This document shows, in pieces, positions 13,215-20,249 of a stretch of 21,488 nt of DNA. Position 1 is the first letter of the stretch. Each line of letters starts with the position of its first letter. The stretch spans positions 1 to 21,488 of the forward strand of contig QMQE01000020.1 in NCBI GenBank assembly GCA_003650445.1. The letters are read 5' to 3'. Below the pieces are notes generated by a model. That model was given only the letters and a program-made list of their open reading frames with translations, was not told the origin of the DNA and did not search any database. Source of the DNA: Acidobacteriota bacterium (lineage in GTDB: Bacteria; Acidobacteriota; Holophagae; Thermotomaculales; Thermotomaculaceae). Position numbers and translations under genes: made by a program.

Positions 13215-14824
13215 CGAAGTTTATTTTTGTGACGGGAGGGGTTCTTTCGTCGCTGGGCAAGGGAATTGCCGCTGCATCCATCGGCGCATTGCTGGAGGAC
13301 CGGGGCTACAAGGTGACACTCCAGAAGTTTGATCCTTACCTCAATGTGGATCCGGGAACCATGAGTCCGTTTCAGCACGGTGAGGTATATGTGGCGGATG
13401 ATGGTACAGAAACAGATCTGGACCTTGGCCATTATGAGAGGTTTACATCCTCGCGTTCGACGAAGTTCCACAATCAGACAGCGGGGAAGATTTACAATTC
13501 AGTACTGACAAAAGAACGCCGGGGGGATTATCTCGGGAAGACGGTGCAGGTGATTCCCCATGTAACGGATGAGATAAAGCACAGTATTAAGAAAATTGCG
13601 GATGATGTGGATGTTTTGATTGCTGAAATCGGCGGCACGGTGGGTGACATTGAATCCCTGCCGTTTCTCGAGGCAATCCGCCAGTTCGGACTGGAGCATC
13701 CCCGGGATGAGGTTCTGTATATCCACCTGACTTATGTTCCATACATCAAAGCGGCTGGAGAGTTGAAGAGCAAACCTACCCAGCACAGTGTCAAGCAGTT
13801 GCGGGAGATTGGAATTCAGCCGGATATTATTTTGTGCAGGACGGAACGGGAACTTCCGGATAGTATCAAGGATAAGATCGCACTTTTCTGTAATGTGAGA
13901 AAAGAAGCGGTTTTTGAGGCAAGGGATGTTTCAAATATCTATTTTGTTCCCATTATGTTTGAACAGCAGCGCTTAGACGATGCAATCTGCCGACATCTCT
14001 CTTTGCGCAAGCAGGGCAGGGGGCTGAAAAAATGGAAAGAGCTGCGGACAAAAATCGAGAATCCATCCGATGAAGTGGAAATCGGAATTGTGGGGAAGTA
14101 TGTAGAATATGCGGATTCCTATAAGTCACTGAACGAGGCACTGGCCCATGCGGGTTTTGCCAACGGGCTCAATGTGAAGCTCCGCTGGTTCGATTCCTCC
14201 ATGTTTGAGAAGGATGGATCCAGTCTGGCCTTGCTGAAGGAAGTGGACGGTGTCCTGATTCCCGGGGGCTTCGGGGGACGTGGGATTGAAGGAATGCTGC
14301 TGGCAATCGAGTATGCCAGAGAGAACAAAATCCCGTTTTTCGGTATTTGCCTCGGTATGCAGCTGGCAACAGTTGAGTTTGCCCGAAACGTGGCCGGGCT
14401 GGTTGATGCCAATTCAACTGAATTTGACGAAAATCCGCCTCATCGCATCATCTATAAGTTGAGAGAGTTGCTGGATGTGGAAGAAATGGGAGGGAATATG
14501 CGCCTTGGTGCCTATGCTTGTACCATTCAGAATAAAGACTCTTTTGCTTTTAAAGCTTATCGGGAGAAGGAAATTCAGGAACGCCATCGCCATCGCTATG
14601 AGTTCAATATGGCGTACAGGAAACAGCTTGAAGAGGCGGGATTGAAGTTTACGGGGATTTCGCCGGATGGGAAATTTGTGGAGATTGTTGAACTTTCGGA
14701 CCATCCCTGGTATCTTGGCTGCCAGTTTCACCCTGAGTTCAAATCAAAGCCATTGAAGCCTCAACCGCTCTTTGTGGATTTTATTAAAGCATCTTACAAA
14801 CATAGAACGGAGAAGGGCAAATGA
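13211..14824 (+). CDS. pyrG: CTP synthase
   Basis: The 537-residue enzyme makes CTP from UTP, ATP and glutamine. The synthetase half opens with FVTGGVLSSLGKGI and contains the LQKFDPYLNVDPGTMSPFQH substrate region. The class I glutamine amidotransferase half has the nucleophile C380 in FGICLGMQLA and H507/E509 in QFHPEF. Length matches E. coli PyrG (545). It is coupled by ATGA overlaps to both kdsB and kdsA. Its place between the two fits CTP supply for CMP-Kdo synthesis and is a known arrangement in several Gram-negative phyla. Confidence 0.97.
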   Translation: MTKFIFVTGGVLSSLGKGIAAASIGALLEDRGYKVTLQKFDPYLNVDPGTMSPFQHGEVYVADDGTETDLDLGHYERFTSSRSTKFHNQTAGKIYNSVLTKERRGDYLGKTVQVIPHVTDEIKHSIKKIADDVDVLIAEIGGTVGDIESLPFLEAIRQFGLEHPRDEVLYIHLTYVPYIKAAGELKSKPTQHSVKQLREIGIQPDIILCRTERELPDSIKDKIALFCNVRKEAVFEARDVSNIYFVPIMFEQQRLDDAICRHLSLRKQGRGLKKWKELRTKIENPSDEVEIGIVGKYVEYADSYKSLNEALAHAGFANGLNVKLRWFDSSMFEKDGSSLALLKEVDGVLIPGGFGGRGIEGMLLAIEYARENKIPFFGICLGMQLATVEFARNVAGLVDANSTEFDENPPHRIIYKLRELLDVEEMGGNMRLGAYACTIQNKDSFAFKAYREKEIQERHRHRYEFNMAYRKQLEEAGLKFTGISPDGKFVEIVELSDHPWYLGCQFHPEFKSKPLKPQPLFVDFIKASYKHRTEKGK

Positions 14825-15657
14825 GTGATGACACCCAGAAGCTCTACAACCGGATTGCAGAGGGAGAGCGTAGCTTTTTTCTGGTTTCAGGCCCCTGTGT
14901 AATTGAAACAGAAGATATCGTTTTCAGCATTGCTTCAAGACTGAAGAGCATTACAGAGGTGCTGGAAATCCCTTTCATTTTCAAGGCATCCTTTGATAAA
15001 GCAAATCGTTCATCTATTGAAAGTTATCGTGGGCCCGGACTGGGAAAGGGGCTGGATATTCTTCGGCGGGTGAAAGAGGAGCTTGGTGTACCGATTTTGA
15101 CAGACTTTCACCTGCCATCTCAGGCGGAAATGGTTTCCGGAGTGGCGGATATTCTCCAGATTCCCGCTTTTTTGTGCCGCCAGACCGATATGCTTGTTGC
15201 TGCCGGCGAGACGGGAAAAATTGTGAACGTAAAAAAGGGCCAGTTTCTGGCGCCATGGGATATGAAAAATGCTGTGCAGAAGATTGAGTCCACTGGAAAC
15301 CGGAAGATAGTCCTGACGGAACGGGGCTCTTCTTTTGGATATAATAATCTTGTAGTGGATTTTAAGTCTTTCCCGGTGATGTCCGCTTTCGGGTATCCCG
15401 TTTTATTTGATGCGACACATTCCGTGCAATTGCCCGGTGGCCTGGGAAATGCAACCGGAGGGCAGAGGGAATTCATTCCAGCCCTTGCAAAGGCAGCTGC
15501 CGGCCTTGGTGTTTCAGGTTTTTTCTTTGAAGTGCATGAGCATCCGGAGGAAGCCCTGTCGGATGGGCCAAACCTTTATCCATTGGATCAATTCTCAAAC
15601 CTGCTTCGTAAACTTTTGAGTATCTGGAGGGCGGGAGCCGATGTCGAAACCGATTGA
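14821..15657 (+). CDS. kdsA: Kdo-8-phosphate synthase, metal-dependent class
   Basis: The 278-residue enzyme condenses phosphoenolpyruvate with arabinose-5-phosphate. Signature segments are FKASFDKANRSS, GPGLGKGLDIL, IPAFLCRQTDML, VNVKKGQFLAPWDM and DATHSVQLPGG. The residue equivalent to the metal-binding cysteine of Aquifex KdsA is present (C26 in SGPCVIE), along with H200, E237 and D248. It therefore belongs to the metal-dependent class, unlike the E. coli enzyme, which has Asn there. It overlaps pyrG by 4 bases and kdsD by 17. Confidence 0.96.
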   Translation: MSDDTQKLYNRIAEGERSFFLVSGPCVIETEDIVFSIASRLKSITEVLEIPFIFKASFDKANRSSIESYRGPGLGKGLDILRRVKEELGVPILTDFHLPSQAEMVSGVADILQIPAFLCRQTDMLVAAGETGKIVNVKKGQFLAPWDMKNAVQKIESTGNRKIVLTERGSSFGYNNLVVDFKSFPVMSAFGYPVLFDATHSVQLPGGLGNATGGQREFIPALAKAAAGLGVSGFFFEVHEHPEEALSDGPNLYPLDQFSNLLRKLLSIWRAGADVETD

Positions 15658-16603
15658 AATTGCCAGGGAGGTGCTGGAGCTTGAATCGAAAGCGATTGCG
15701 GACCAGATTTCCCTTCTTGGTGATGATTTTAATCATGCGATTGAGATTCTGAAAAATACAAAAGGCCGTGTCATTATCACAGGAATGGGAAAATCCGGCC
15801 TGATTTGCAGGAAAATTGCTGCCACCATGGCATCAACAGGTACTCCTTCCTTTTTTGTGCATCCAGCCGAAGCGATCCACGGAGACCTTGGCATGATTGT
15901 CGAGGGAGATTCTGTCATTGCGGTTTCCAACTCCGGAGAAACGGAGGAAATTGTCCGATTGATTGAATTTATCCGCAGAATCGGGGTGCCAATTGTGGCG
16001 ATGACTGCGGATCGGAAATCTACTCTGGGAACCCATAGTGATGTGACATTGGAACTGAAAATTGAAAAAGAGGCATGCCCGCTTGGCCTTGCCCCCACTT
16101 CTTCCACGACAGCCACGTTGGCCTTAGGGGATGCGATTGCGATGGTATTGCTCGAAGTGAAAGCGTTTACACCTGAAGATTTTGCCGCACGCCATCCAGG
16201 CGGCAAATTAGGGAAAAAGCTTTTGTTGGTAGAGGCCTTGATGCACAAAGACACGGAACTCCCCGTAGTATCACCGGATGACGCAATGCAGGACGTGATT
16301 TATATCATGTCCAGTAAACGGCTGGGAATAGCCCTGGTTGTGGAAAAAAAGAAGCTTCTCGGAGTAATTTCTGATGGAGATTTGAGAAGGCTGCTTGAGG
16401 AAAATGGGGCCGGCTTACTGGAGCAACCGGCAAAAAAATGTATGGTTCAGAACCCAAAGCGTATCGCTCCGGGAAAACTGGGAGTGGAAGCTCTGCACAA
16501 GATGGAAAAATACCGCATTACATCCCTTGCGGTAGTAAATGGAGACGATGAACTGCTTGGGCTGATTCATCTGCATGACTTATGGAAAACGAAACTGTTT
16601 TAA
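15641..16603 (+). CDS. kdsD: Arabinose-5-phosphate isomerase (KpsF/GutQ/KdsD)
   Basis: The 320-residue protein has a SIS sugar-isomerase domain (about 35-175) with ITGMGKSGLI, FVHPAEAIHGDLG, SNSGETEE and the family-specific APTSSTTATLALGDA and ARHPGGKLGKKL. Two CBS domains follow (about 202-320). It converts ribulose-5-P to arabinose-5-P, the first committed step to Kdo. The CBS pair may sense a nucleotide or CMP-Kdo. The start at 15641 has GGAGG at 15626-15630 and lies inside the end of kdsA, the usual tight packing. The stop lies inside kdsC. Confidence 0.95.
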   Translation: MSKPIEIAREVLELESKAIADQISLLGDDFNHAIEILKNTKGRVIITGMGKSGLICRKIAATMASTGTPSFFVHPAEAIHGDLGMIVEGDSVIAVSNSGETEEIVRLIEFIRRIGVPIVAMTADRKSTLGTHSDVTLELKIEKEACPLGLAPTSSTTATLALGDAIAMVLLEVKAFTPEDFAARHPGGKLGKKLLLVEALMHKDTELPVVSPDDAMQDVIYIMSSKRLGIALVVEKKKLLGVISDGDLRRLLEENGAGLLEQPAKKCMVQNPKRIAPGKLGVEALHKMEKYRITSLAVVNGDDELLGLIHLHDLWKTKLF

Positions 16604-17127
16604 AGGCAAAAAAAATTACCCTTCTCATCTCAGATGTGGACGGGATACTGACCGACGGGAAACTCTATTATGGCCCCGGAATGCAGGGCCACATGAAAGC
16701 ATTTCATGTTCGGGATGGATTGGCTGTCAAAATGGCGCAGCTTATCGGAATCCGTGTTGCGTTTGTTTCGGCGAAAGAATCAAGCGTCCTTCGCAGGCGG
16801 GGGGAAGAACTGGGCGTTGATTTCTGCTTAGACGGTGTGAAGGATAAAATGGCCTGTGCACGGGAAATCTGTGATACATTGCATGTGTCCTGGGACGAAA
16901 CAGCCGCTTTGGGCGATGACCTTGTGGATCTGCCGATACTACGGAAAGCCGGGTTATCTGTTACCGTCCCGGAGGCACCGGAGGATATCCGGGCTTGTTG
17001 CGATATAATTACCGCTCAGCCCGGAGGGAAGGGGGCGTTCAGGGAACTCGTAGAGTTTCTGATCCGTTCCCGTGGAAGCTGGGAAGAAACCTTGGCCCAT
17101 TTTGGAGGAATGCATGAAGTACGTTAA
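16582..17127 (+). CDS. kdsC: Kdo-8-phosphate phosphatase (HAD family)
   Basis: The 181-residue HAD hydrolase of the C0, tetramer-forming type has nucleophile and acid D18 and D20 in ISDVDGILTDG, motif II S63 in FVSAKES, lysine in GVKDK and metal site GDDLVDLPIL (D112, D113). It removes phosphate from Kdo-8-P. Motif II reads SAKES rather than the more common TGRxS, a conservative change. The gene starts 22 bases before the kdsD stop, with no obvious Shine-Dalgarno, so it probably relies on coupling. The C-terminus is overlapped by lapA. Confidence 0.94.
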   Translation: MENETVLKAKKITLLISDVDGILTDGKLYYGPGMQGHMKAFHVRDGLAVKMAQLIGIRVAFVSAKESSVLRRRGEELGVDFCLDGVKDKMACAREICDTLHVSWDETAALGDDLVDLPILRKAGLSVTVPEAPEDIRACCDIITAQPGGKGAFRELVEFLIRSRGSWEETLAHFGGMHEVR

Positions 17128-17452
17128 GATGACATTCTGGACGGTTCTCTTTATCGTGTTATTTGTTTTATTCACCCTTAATGTCTATCAAAGTGTTGAT
17201 TTCAGATATTTTTATGGAAATAAGGATGTATTCAAAGAAATCCCTCTTTTTGTGGTTATTTTCTTTTCAATGGCGGTGGGATTTTTCCTGGGTTTATTGG
17301 TTATTCTCGGAGAAATTGTGCAATTGAAAAAAGACTGCCGTGGAAAAGATGCTGAACTTGCCACGCTGAAAAAGGAACTGGATACACATCGGAATGTTGC
17401 TGTGAAAGAGTTTATTGACTCAGAATCCAACGGAGGAAACGGAGCATCCTGA
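17114..17452 (+). CDS. lapA: LapA-domain inner membrane protein
   Basis: The 112-residue protein has two membrane helices (about 7-24 and 43-64) and a charged coiled-coil tail from about 65, the LapA (YciS) layout. In E. coli LapA works with LapB to control LpxC turnover and LPS assembly. The start is ATG 17114, with GGAGG at 17104-17108. An in-frame ATG 14 codons earlier has poor context and would put a polar extension before the first helix. It overlaps kdsC by 14 bases, and lapB begins just after its stop. Identification rests on topology plus the lapB neighbour. Confidence 0.82.
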   Translation: MKYVKMTFWTVLFIVLFVLFTLNVYQSVDFRYFYGNKDVFKEIPLFVVIFFSMAVGFFLGLLVILGEIVQLKKDCRGKDAELATLKKELDTHRNVAVKEFIDSESNGGNGAS

Positions 17453-17453
17453 A

Positions 17454-18608
17454 ATGCCGTATGTTATTTTTTTTACTGTCGTTCTTATTGGAATTTTGAT
17501 TGGTTTGATGCTACGGGGGAAAACTGCGCAGCAAACAGACAAGCGTGAGTCAGACAGTTTTTATATGAAGTCTGTTCGGATCATTGATTCTCTCCAGTCG
17601 GGTGAAGGGGCCGGTGTGGAAAATCTTCTGGCTGCCATTATGGAAGAAGACTCCGAAAAAAAGGAAATTTACGTCATTTTTGGCAATGTTCTCCGTGAAA
17701 AGGGCTATATTGCTGAGGCTATCAAGGTGCACAAATCCGTTTTGCACCGGCCAAACCTTCAGGACAAGTTCAAAGGATGGGCACTGGCATCTCTCGCCGA
17801 AGATTTTCGCCTTGCCGGCATGCTGGAACGCGCAGTTCGAACCTATCGGGATGCATTCAACCTCAATCCCGGGGATGCCAGCCTGCTGAAACGGTACGCG
17901 CACCTTTGCAAACAGGTAAGCGATTATGAAAAATTGCTGAGCCTGATGGATGTAATGGCAAAAAGTAAAGTTCTGAACGATGAAAAATACAGAATGGAAG
18001 TTGCTTTTGTTTACAATGAATTGGGTGAACAGGCAATGAAAAATAGAGAGTTCGGCAAGGCTGAGACAAATTTCAGGAAATCTTTAAAGTTGAATTCAAA
18101 GGTGTATCCCGCATACTTAAACCTGGCCCGGCTCTCCGTGGAAAAAGGCGAAAAACCAAATATTGCTCAGAAGCACCTTGAGGAACTTTTCCGCCAGGTT
18201 CCTGACAAAGCCTTTCTCGGGATGGACCTTTATCTTCAGATTTCTCCGCATCAGTTTGAAGAATTGTGCCATTCGCTGTTGAATCGTAATGCGGATGACT
18301 GGCGTACGCGGCTTCACCTTTCCCGTTATTTTGTTCAGCAGGACAGGCCTGATGCGGCATTCCCCGAACTGATTGAAGCAATGAAAAGTATGCCTCATGT
18401 GCTGCTGATTCATCAGGAAATATGGAAGTTCCTCATGCAATACCCAAAACGGCGCGATGATCTGAAACAATACGCAATACAGACAGACAGGATTATGGTG
18501 TTCAATGCACCGTTTATGTGCGTGGATTGTCGATACAAGTCATCTGAATTCTTATGGAAATGCCCATCCTGCTTTGGATGGAATACTTTTGTCGAATCGA
18601 AGATCTAA
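17454..18608 (+). CDS. lapB: LapB (YciM) LPS assembly TPR protein
   Basis: The 384-residue protein has one N-terminal membrane helix (2-20), a long series of tetratricopeptide-like helix pairs (about 50-340, for example GNVLREKGYIAEAIKVHKSV and NREFGKAETNFRKSLKLN), and a C-terminal rubredoxin-type metal knuckle C356-x2-C359 and C370-x2-C373 (KCPSCFGWNTF). This matches E. coli LapB in order and length (389). LapB guides FtsH to degrade LpxC and so matches LPS to phospholipid synthesis. The start is ATG 17454, with GGAG at 17441-17444; an ATG 13 codons earlier lies within lapA and would delay the helix. Placement in a Kdo operon agrees with the function. Confidence 0.9.
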   Translation: MPYVIFFTVVLIGILIGLMLRGKTAQQTDKRESDSFYMKSVRIIDSLQSGEGAGVENLLAAIMEEDSEKKEIYVIFGNVLREKGYIAEAIKVHKSVLHRPNLQDKFKGWALASLAEDFRLAGMLERAVRTYRDAFNLNPGDASLLKRYAHLCKQVSDYEKLLSLMDVMAKSKVLNDEKYRMEVAFVYNELGEQAMKNREFGKAETNFRKSLKLNSKVYPAYLNLARLSVEKGEKPNIAQKHLEELFRQVPDKAFLGMDLYLQISPHQFEELCHSLLNRNADDWRTRLHLSRYFVQQDRPDAAFPELIEAMKSMPHVLLIHQEIWKFLMQYPKRRDDLKQYAIQTDRIMVFNAPFMCVDCRYKSSEFLWKCPSCFGWNTFVESKI

Positions 18609-18631
18609 TATTTTTATCTGGAGGAGAAATA

Positions 18632-19618
18632 ATGGAGAAAAGACACGCAGTTGTCACCGCTACAGGCAGTTACTTCCCACCGAAAGTTGTTCCCAACAGT
18701 TTTTTTGAGAGTTACCTCGAAACCTCTGATGAGTGGATTAAGACCCGTACCGGCATCAGTGAACGGCATTATGTTGAGAAGGGTGTTGCCTCATCTGACC
18801 TGGCTCTGGAAGCGTGCAGAAAGCTCCTGAAAAAGCGAGGTATCGGCCCTGAAGAAATTGATGCAATTGTGTTTGGAACCGTGACACCGGATATGATGTA
18901 CCCGTCCAGCGCATGCCTCCTGCAGGATAAGCTGGGTGCGAAAAACGCGTATGGGTTTGATGTATCCGCCGGATGCTGTGGTTTCGTCTTTTCTTATACA
19001 ACCGGTGTTATGCTTGTGGAGAGTTGCCGTTACGACAAAGTGCTGGTAGTTGGTGCCGATGTCTGCACTTCTTTCCTTGACATGAATGATCGCAATACCT
19101 GCGTTCTGTTTGGAGATGGAGCAGGTGCGGTCCTTCTTGAGCCGGCAGGGCCTGAAGAGGGCATGCTGGATACAATCCAGCATGTGGACGGGAGCGGTGG
19201 AAAATACCTGTACATGGCCGGAGGCGGCTCTCTGAACCCCACTTCAGCCGAAACAGTGGCAAAAAACCTTCATACTGTCCACCAGGAGGGCCGTGAGGTG
19301 TTCAAACACGCTGTCACAAAAATGGCTGATGTCGCAGTTGAAGTTGTGGAAAAAAATGGTTTTACTCTTGAGGATGTTGACCTTTTTGTTCCCCATCAGG
19401 CCAATATCCGAATTATTGAGTCTGTTGCGAAGCGGATGAAACTGCCAAAAGAGAAGGTAATGATCAACATAGACAAATTCGGGAATACAACTGCCGCGAC
19501 CATCCCCTCCTGTCTGGATCAGGCTGTAGAGACAGGGCGTCTCAAAAAGGGGGACCTGGTTGTCATCGCGTCTTTTGGCGCTGGATTTACATGGGGAAGT
19601 GCACTGATTCGCTGGTAA
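18632..19618 (+). CDS. fabH: 3-oxoacyl-ACP synthase III (FabH)
   Basis: The 328-residue condensing enzyme starts fatty-acid synthesis from acetyl-CoA and malonyl-ACP. The catalytic triad is visible: C115 in SAGCCGF, H255 in VPHQANIR and N285 in FGNTTAAT. The motif DEWIKTRTGISERH is near the N-terminus. The usual residue at 116 (Ala or Ser) is Cys, so two cysteines are adjacent. The start at ATG 18632 has a strong GGAGGAG at 18620-18626; an earlier in-frame start at 18554 reads through the end of lapB and is rejected. It lies 23 bases after lapB. Confidence 0.95.
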   Translation: MEKRHAVVTATGSYFPPKVVPNSFFESYLETSDEWIKTRTGISERHYVEKGVASSDLALEACRKLLKKRGIGPEEIDAIVFGTVTPDMMYPSSACLLQDKLGAKNAYGFDVSAGCCGFVFSYTTGVMLVESCRYDKVLVVGADVCTSFLDMNDRNTCVLFGDGAGAVLLEPAGPEEGMLDTIQHVDGSGGKYLYMAGGGSLNPTSAETVAKNLHTVHQEGREVFKHAVTKMADVAVEVVEKNGFTLEDVDLFVPHQANIRIIESVAKRMKLPKEKVMINIDKFGNTTAATIPSCLDQAVETGRLKKGDLVVIASFGAGFTWGSALIRW

Positions 19619-19652
19619 TCAACCAAACTGACTGTTTCGAGTTTGATGGCAC

Positions 19653-19658
19653 AAGGAG
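19653..19658 (+). promoter_or_regulatory. Ribosome binding site pointing to a non-ATG rsmD start
   Basis: AAGGAG is a near-perfect Shine-Dalgarno, followed after six bases by ACG at 19665. That ACG is in frame with rsmD and sits exactly where an initiator codon is expected. No ATG, GTG or TTG in this frame lies between it and the conserved protein start. Confidence 0.6.
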
Positions 19659-19664
19659 ACTGAT

Positions 19665-20237
19665 ACGGGAAGAATACGTGTATCCGGCGGGGAATTCAGG
19701 GGTCGTTGGCTGAAAGTGCCAGCGGGCCTTGAAATCAGGCCCACAATGGACAAGACGAGACAGGCTGTTTTCAATATCCTCCAAAATGAAATCCGGGGGG
19801 CATTATTTCTCGACCTCTGCTGTGGAACCGGAATAATGGGTATTGAGGCATTGAGCCGGGGTGCGGACCGGGTATTGTTCGTGGATAAAAGCCGGAAATC
19901 CCGTGATCTTGTTGAGCGAAACCTGGAATCTCTACCGATCTCTGGCAGTACTCGGATTACGGATAGCGATGTTCTTCGATTTCTTTCCTCTTTTAACGAG
20001 ACGCCGATATCCGGACGGTTGATTATGTATTTTGACCCGCCGTATGAGGAAAAAAAGTTGTATCACCAGGTGATTTTAAAGGTGGACAGGATGAACCTGG
20101 AAAACCTTCTCTTTTTCGTTGAGCATGGTGACCCCCTTAATATTTCAGAAGAGCTTCTTCATCTTTGTTTATGGAAAGAGAAGCGATATGGGAGTAAGTG
20201 GATATCCGCGTTTACAACAATTCCTGATTTCTGGTAA
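19665..20237 (+). CDS. rsmD: 16S rRNA (guanine966-N2)-methyltransferase RsmD, apparent ACG start
   Basis: RsmD methylates G966 of 16S rRNA in the 30S subunit. SAM-binding motif I FLDLCCGTGIMGIEALSRGA, acidic loop LFVDKS and catalytic DPPY (MYFDPPYEEK) are all present. The conserved N-terminus RIRVSGGEFRGRWLKVP followed by GLEIRPTMDKTRQ is encoded from 19671. The first standard start codon in this frame (GTG 19716) would delete the RGR part of it. The Shine-Dalgarno at 19653 points to ACG 19665, giving 190 residues, the normal length. Alternatives are a sequencing error turning ATG into ACG, or a +1 slip from the mini-ORF ATG 19646-TGA 19661, which ends one base before the ACG. The body is certain; only the initiation is odd. 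Confidence 0.85.
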   Translation, partial: TGRIRVSGGEFRGRWLKVPAGLEIRPTMDKTRQAVFNILQNEIRGALFLDLCCGTGIMGIEALSRGADRVLFVDKSRKSRDLVERNLESLPISGSTRITDSDVLRFLSSFNETPISGRLIMYFDPPYEEKKLYHQVILKVDRMNLENLLFFVEHGDPLNISEELLHLCLWKEKRYGSKWISAFTTIPDFW

Positions 20238-20249
20238 GATATAGGTGAA

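Noticed and set aside
18554..18631. Longer FabH start inside lapB
   Set aside because: Adds 26 residues not found in the family; GGAGGAG at 18620 clearly points to ATG 18632.
19716..20237. RsmD starting at GTG 19716
   Set aside because: It omits the conserved RGR-containing N-terminus encoded directly upstream and has no ribosome site.
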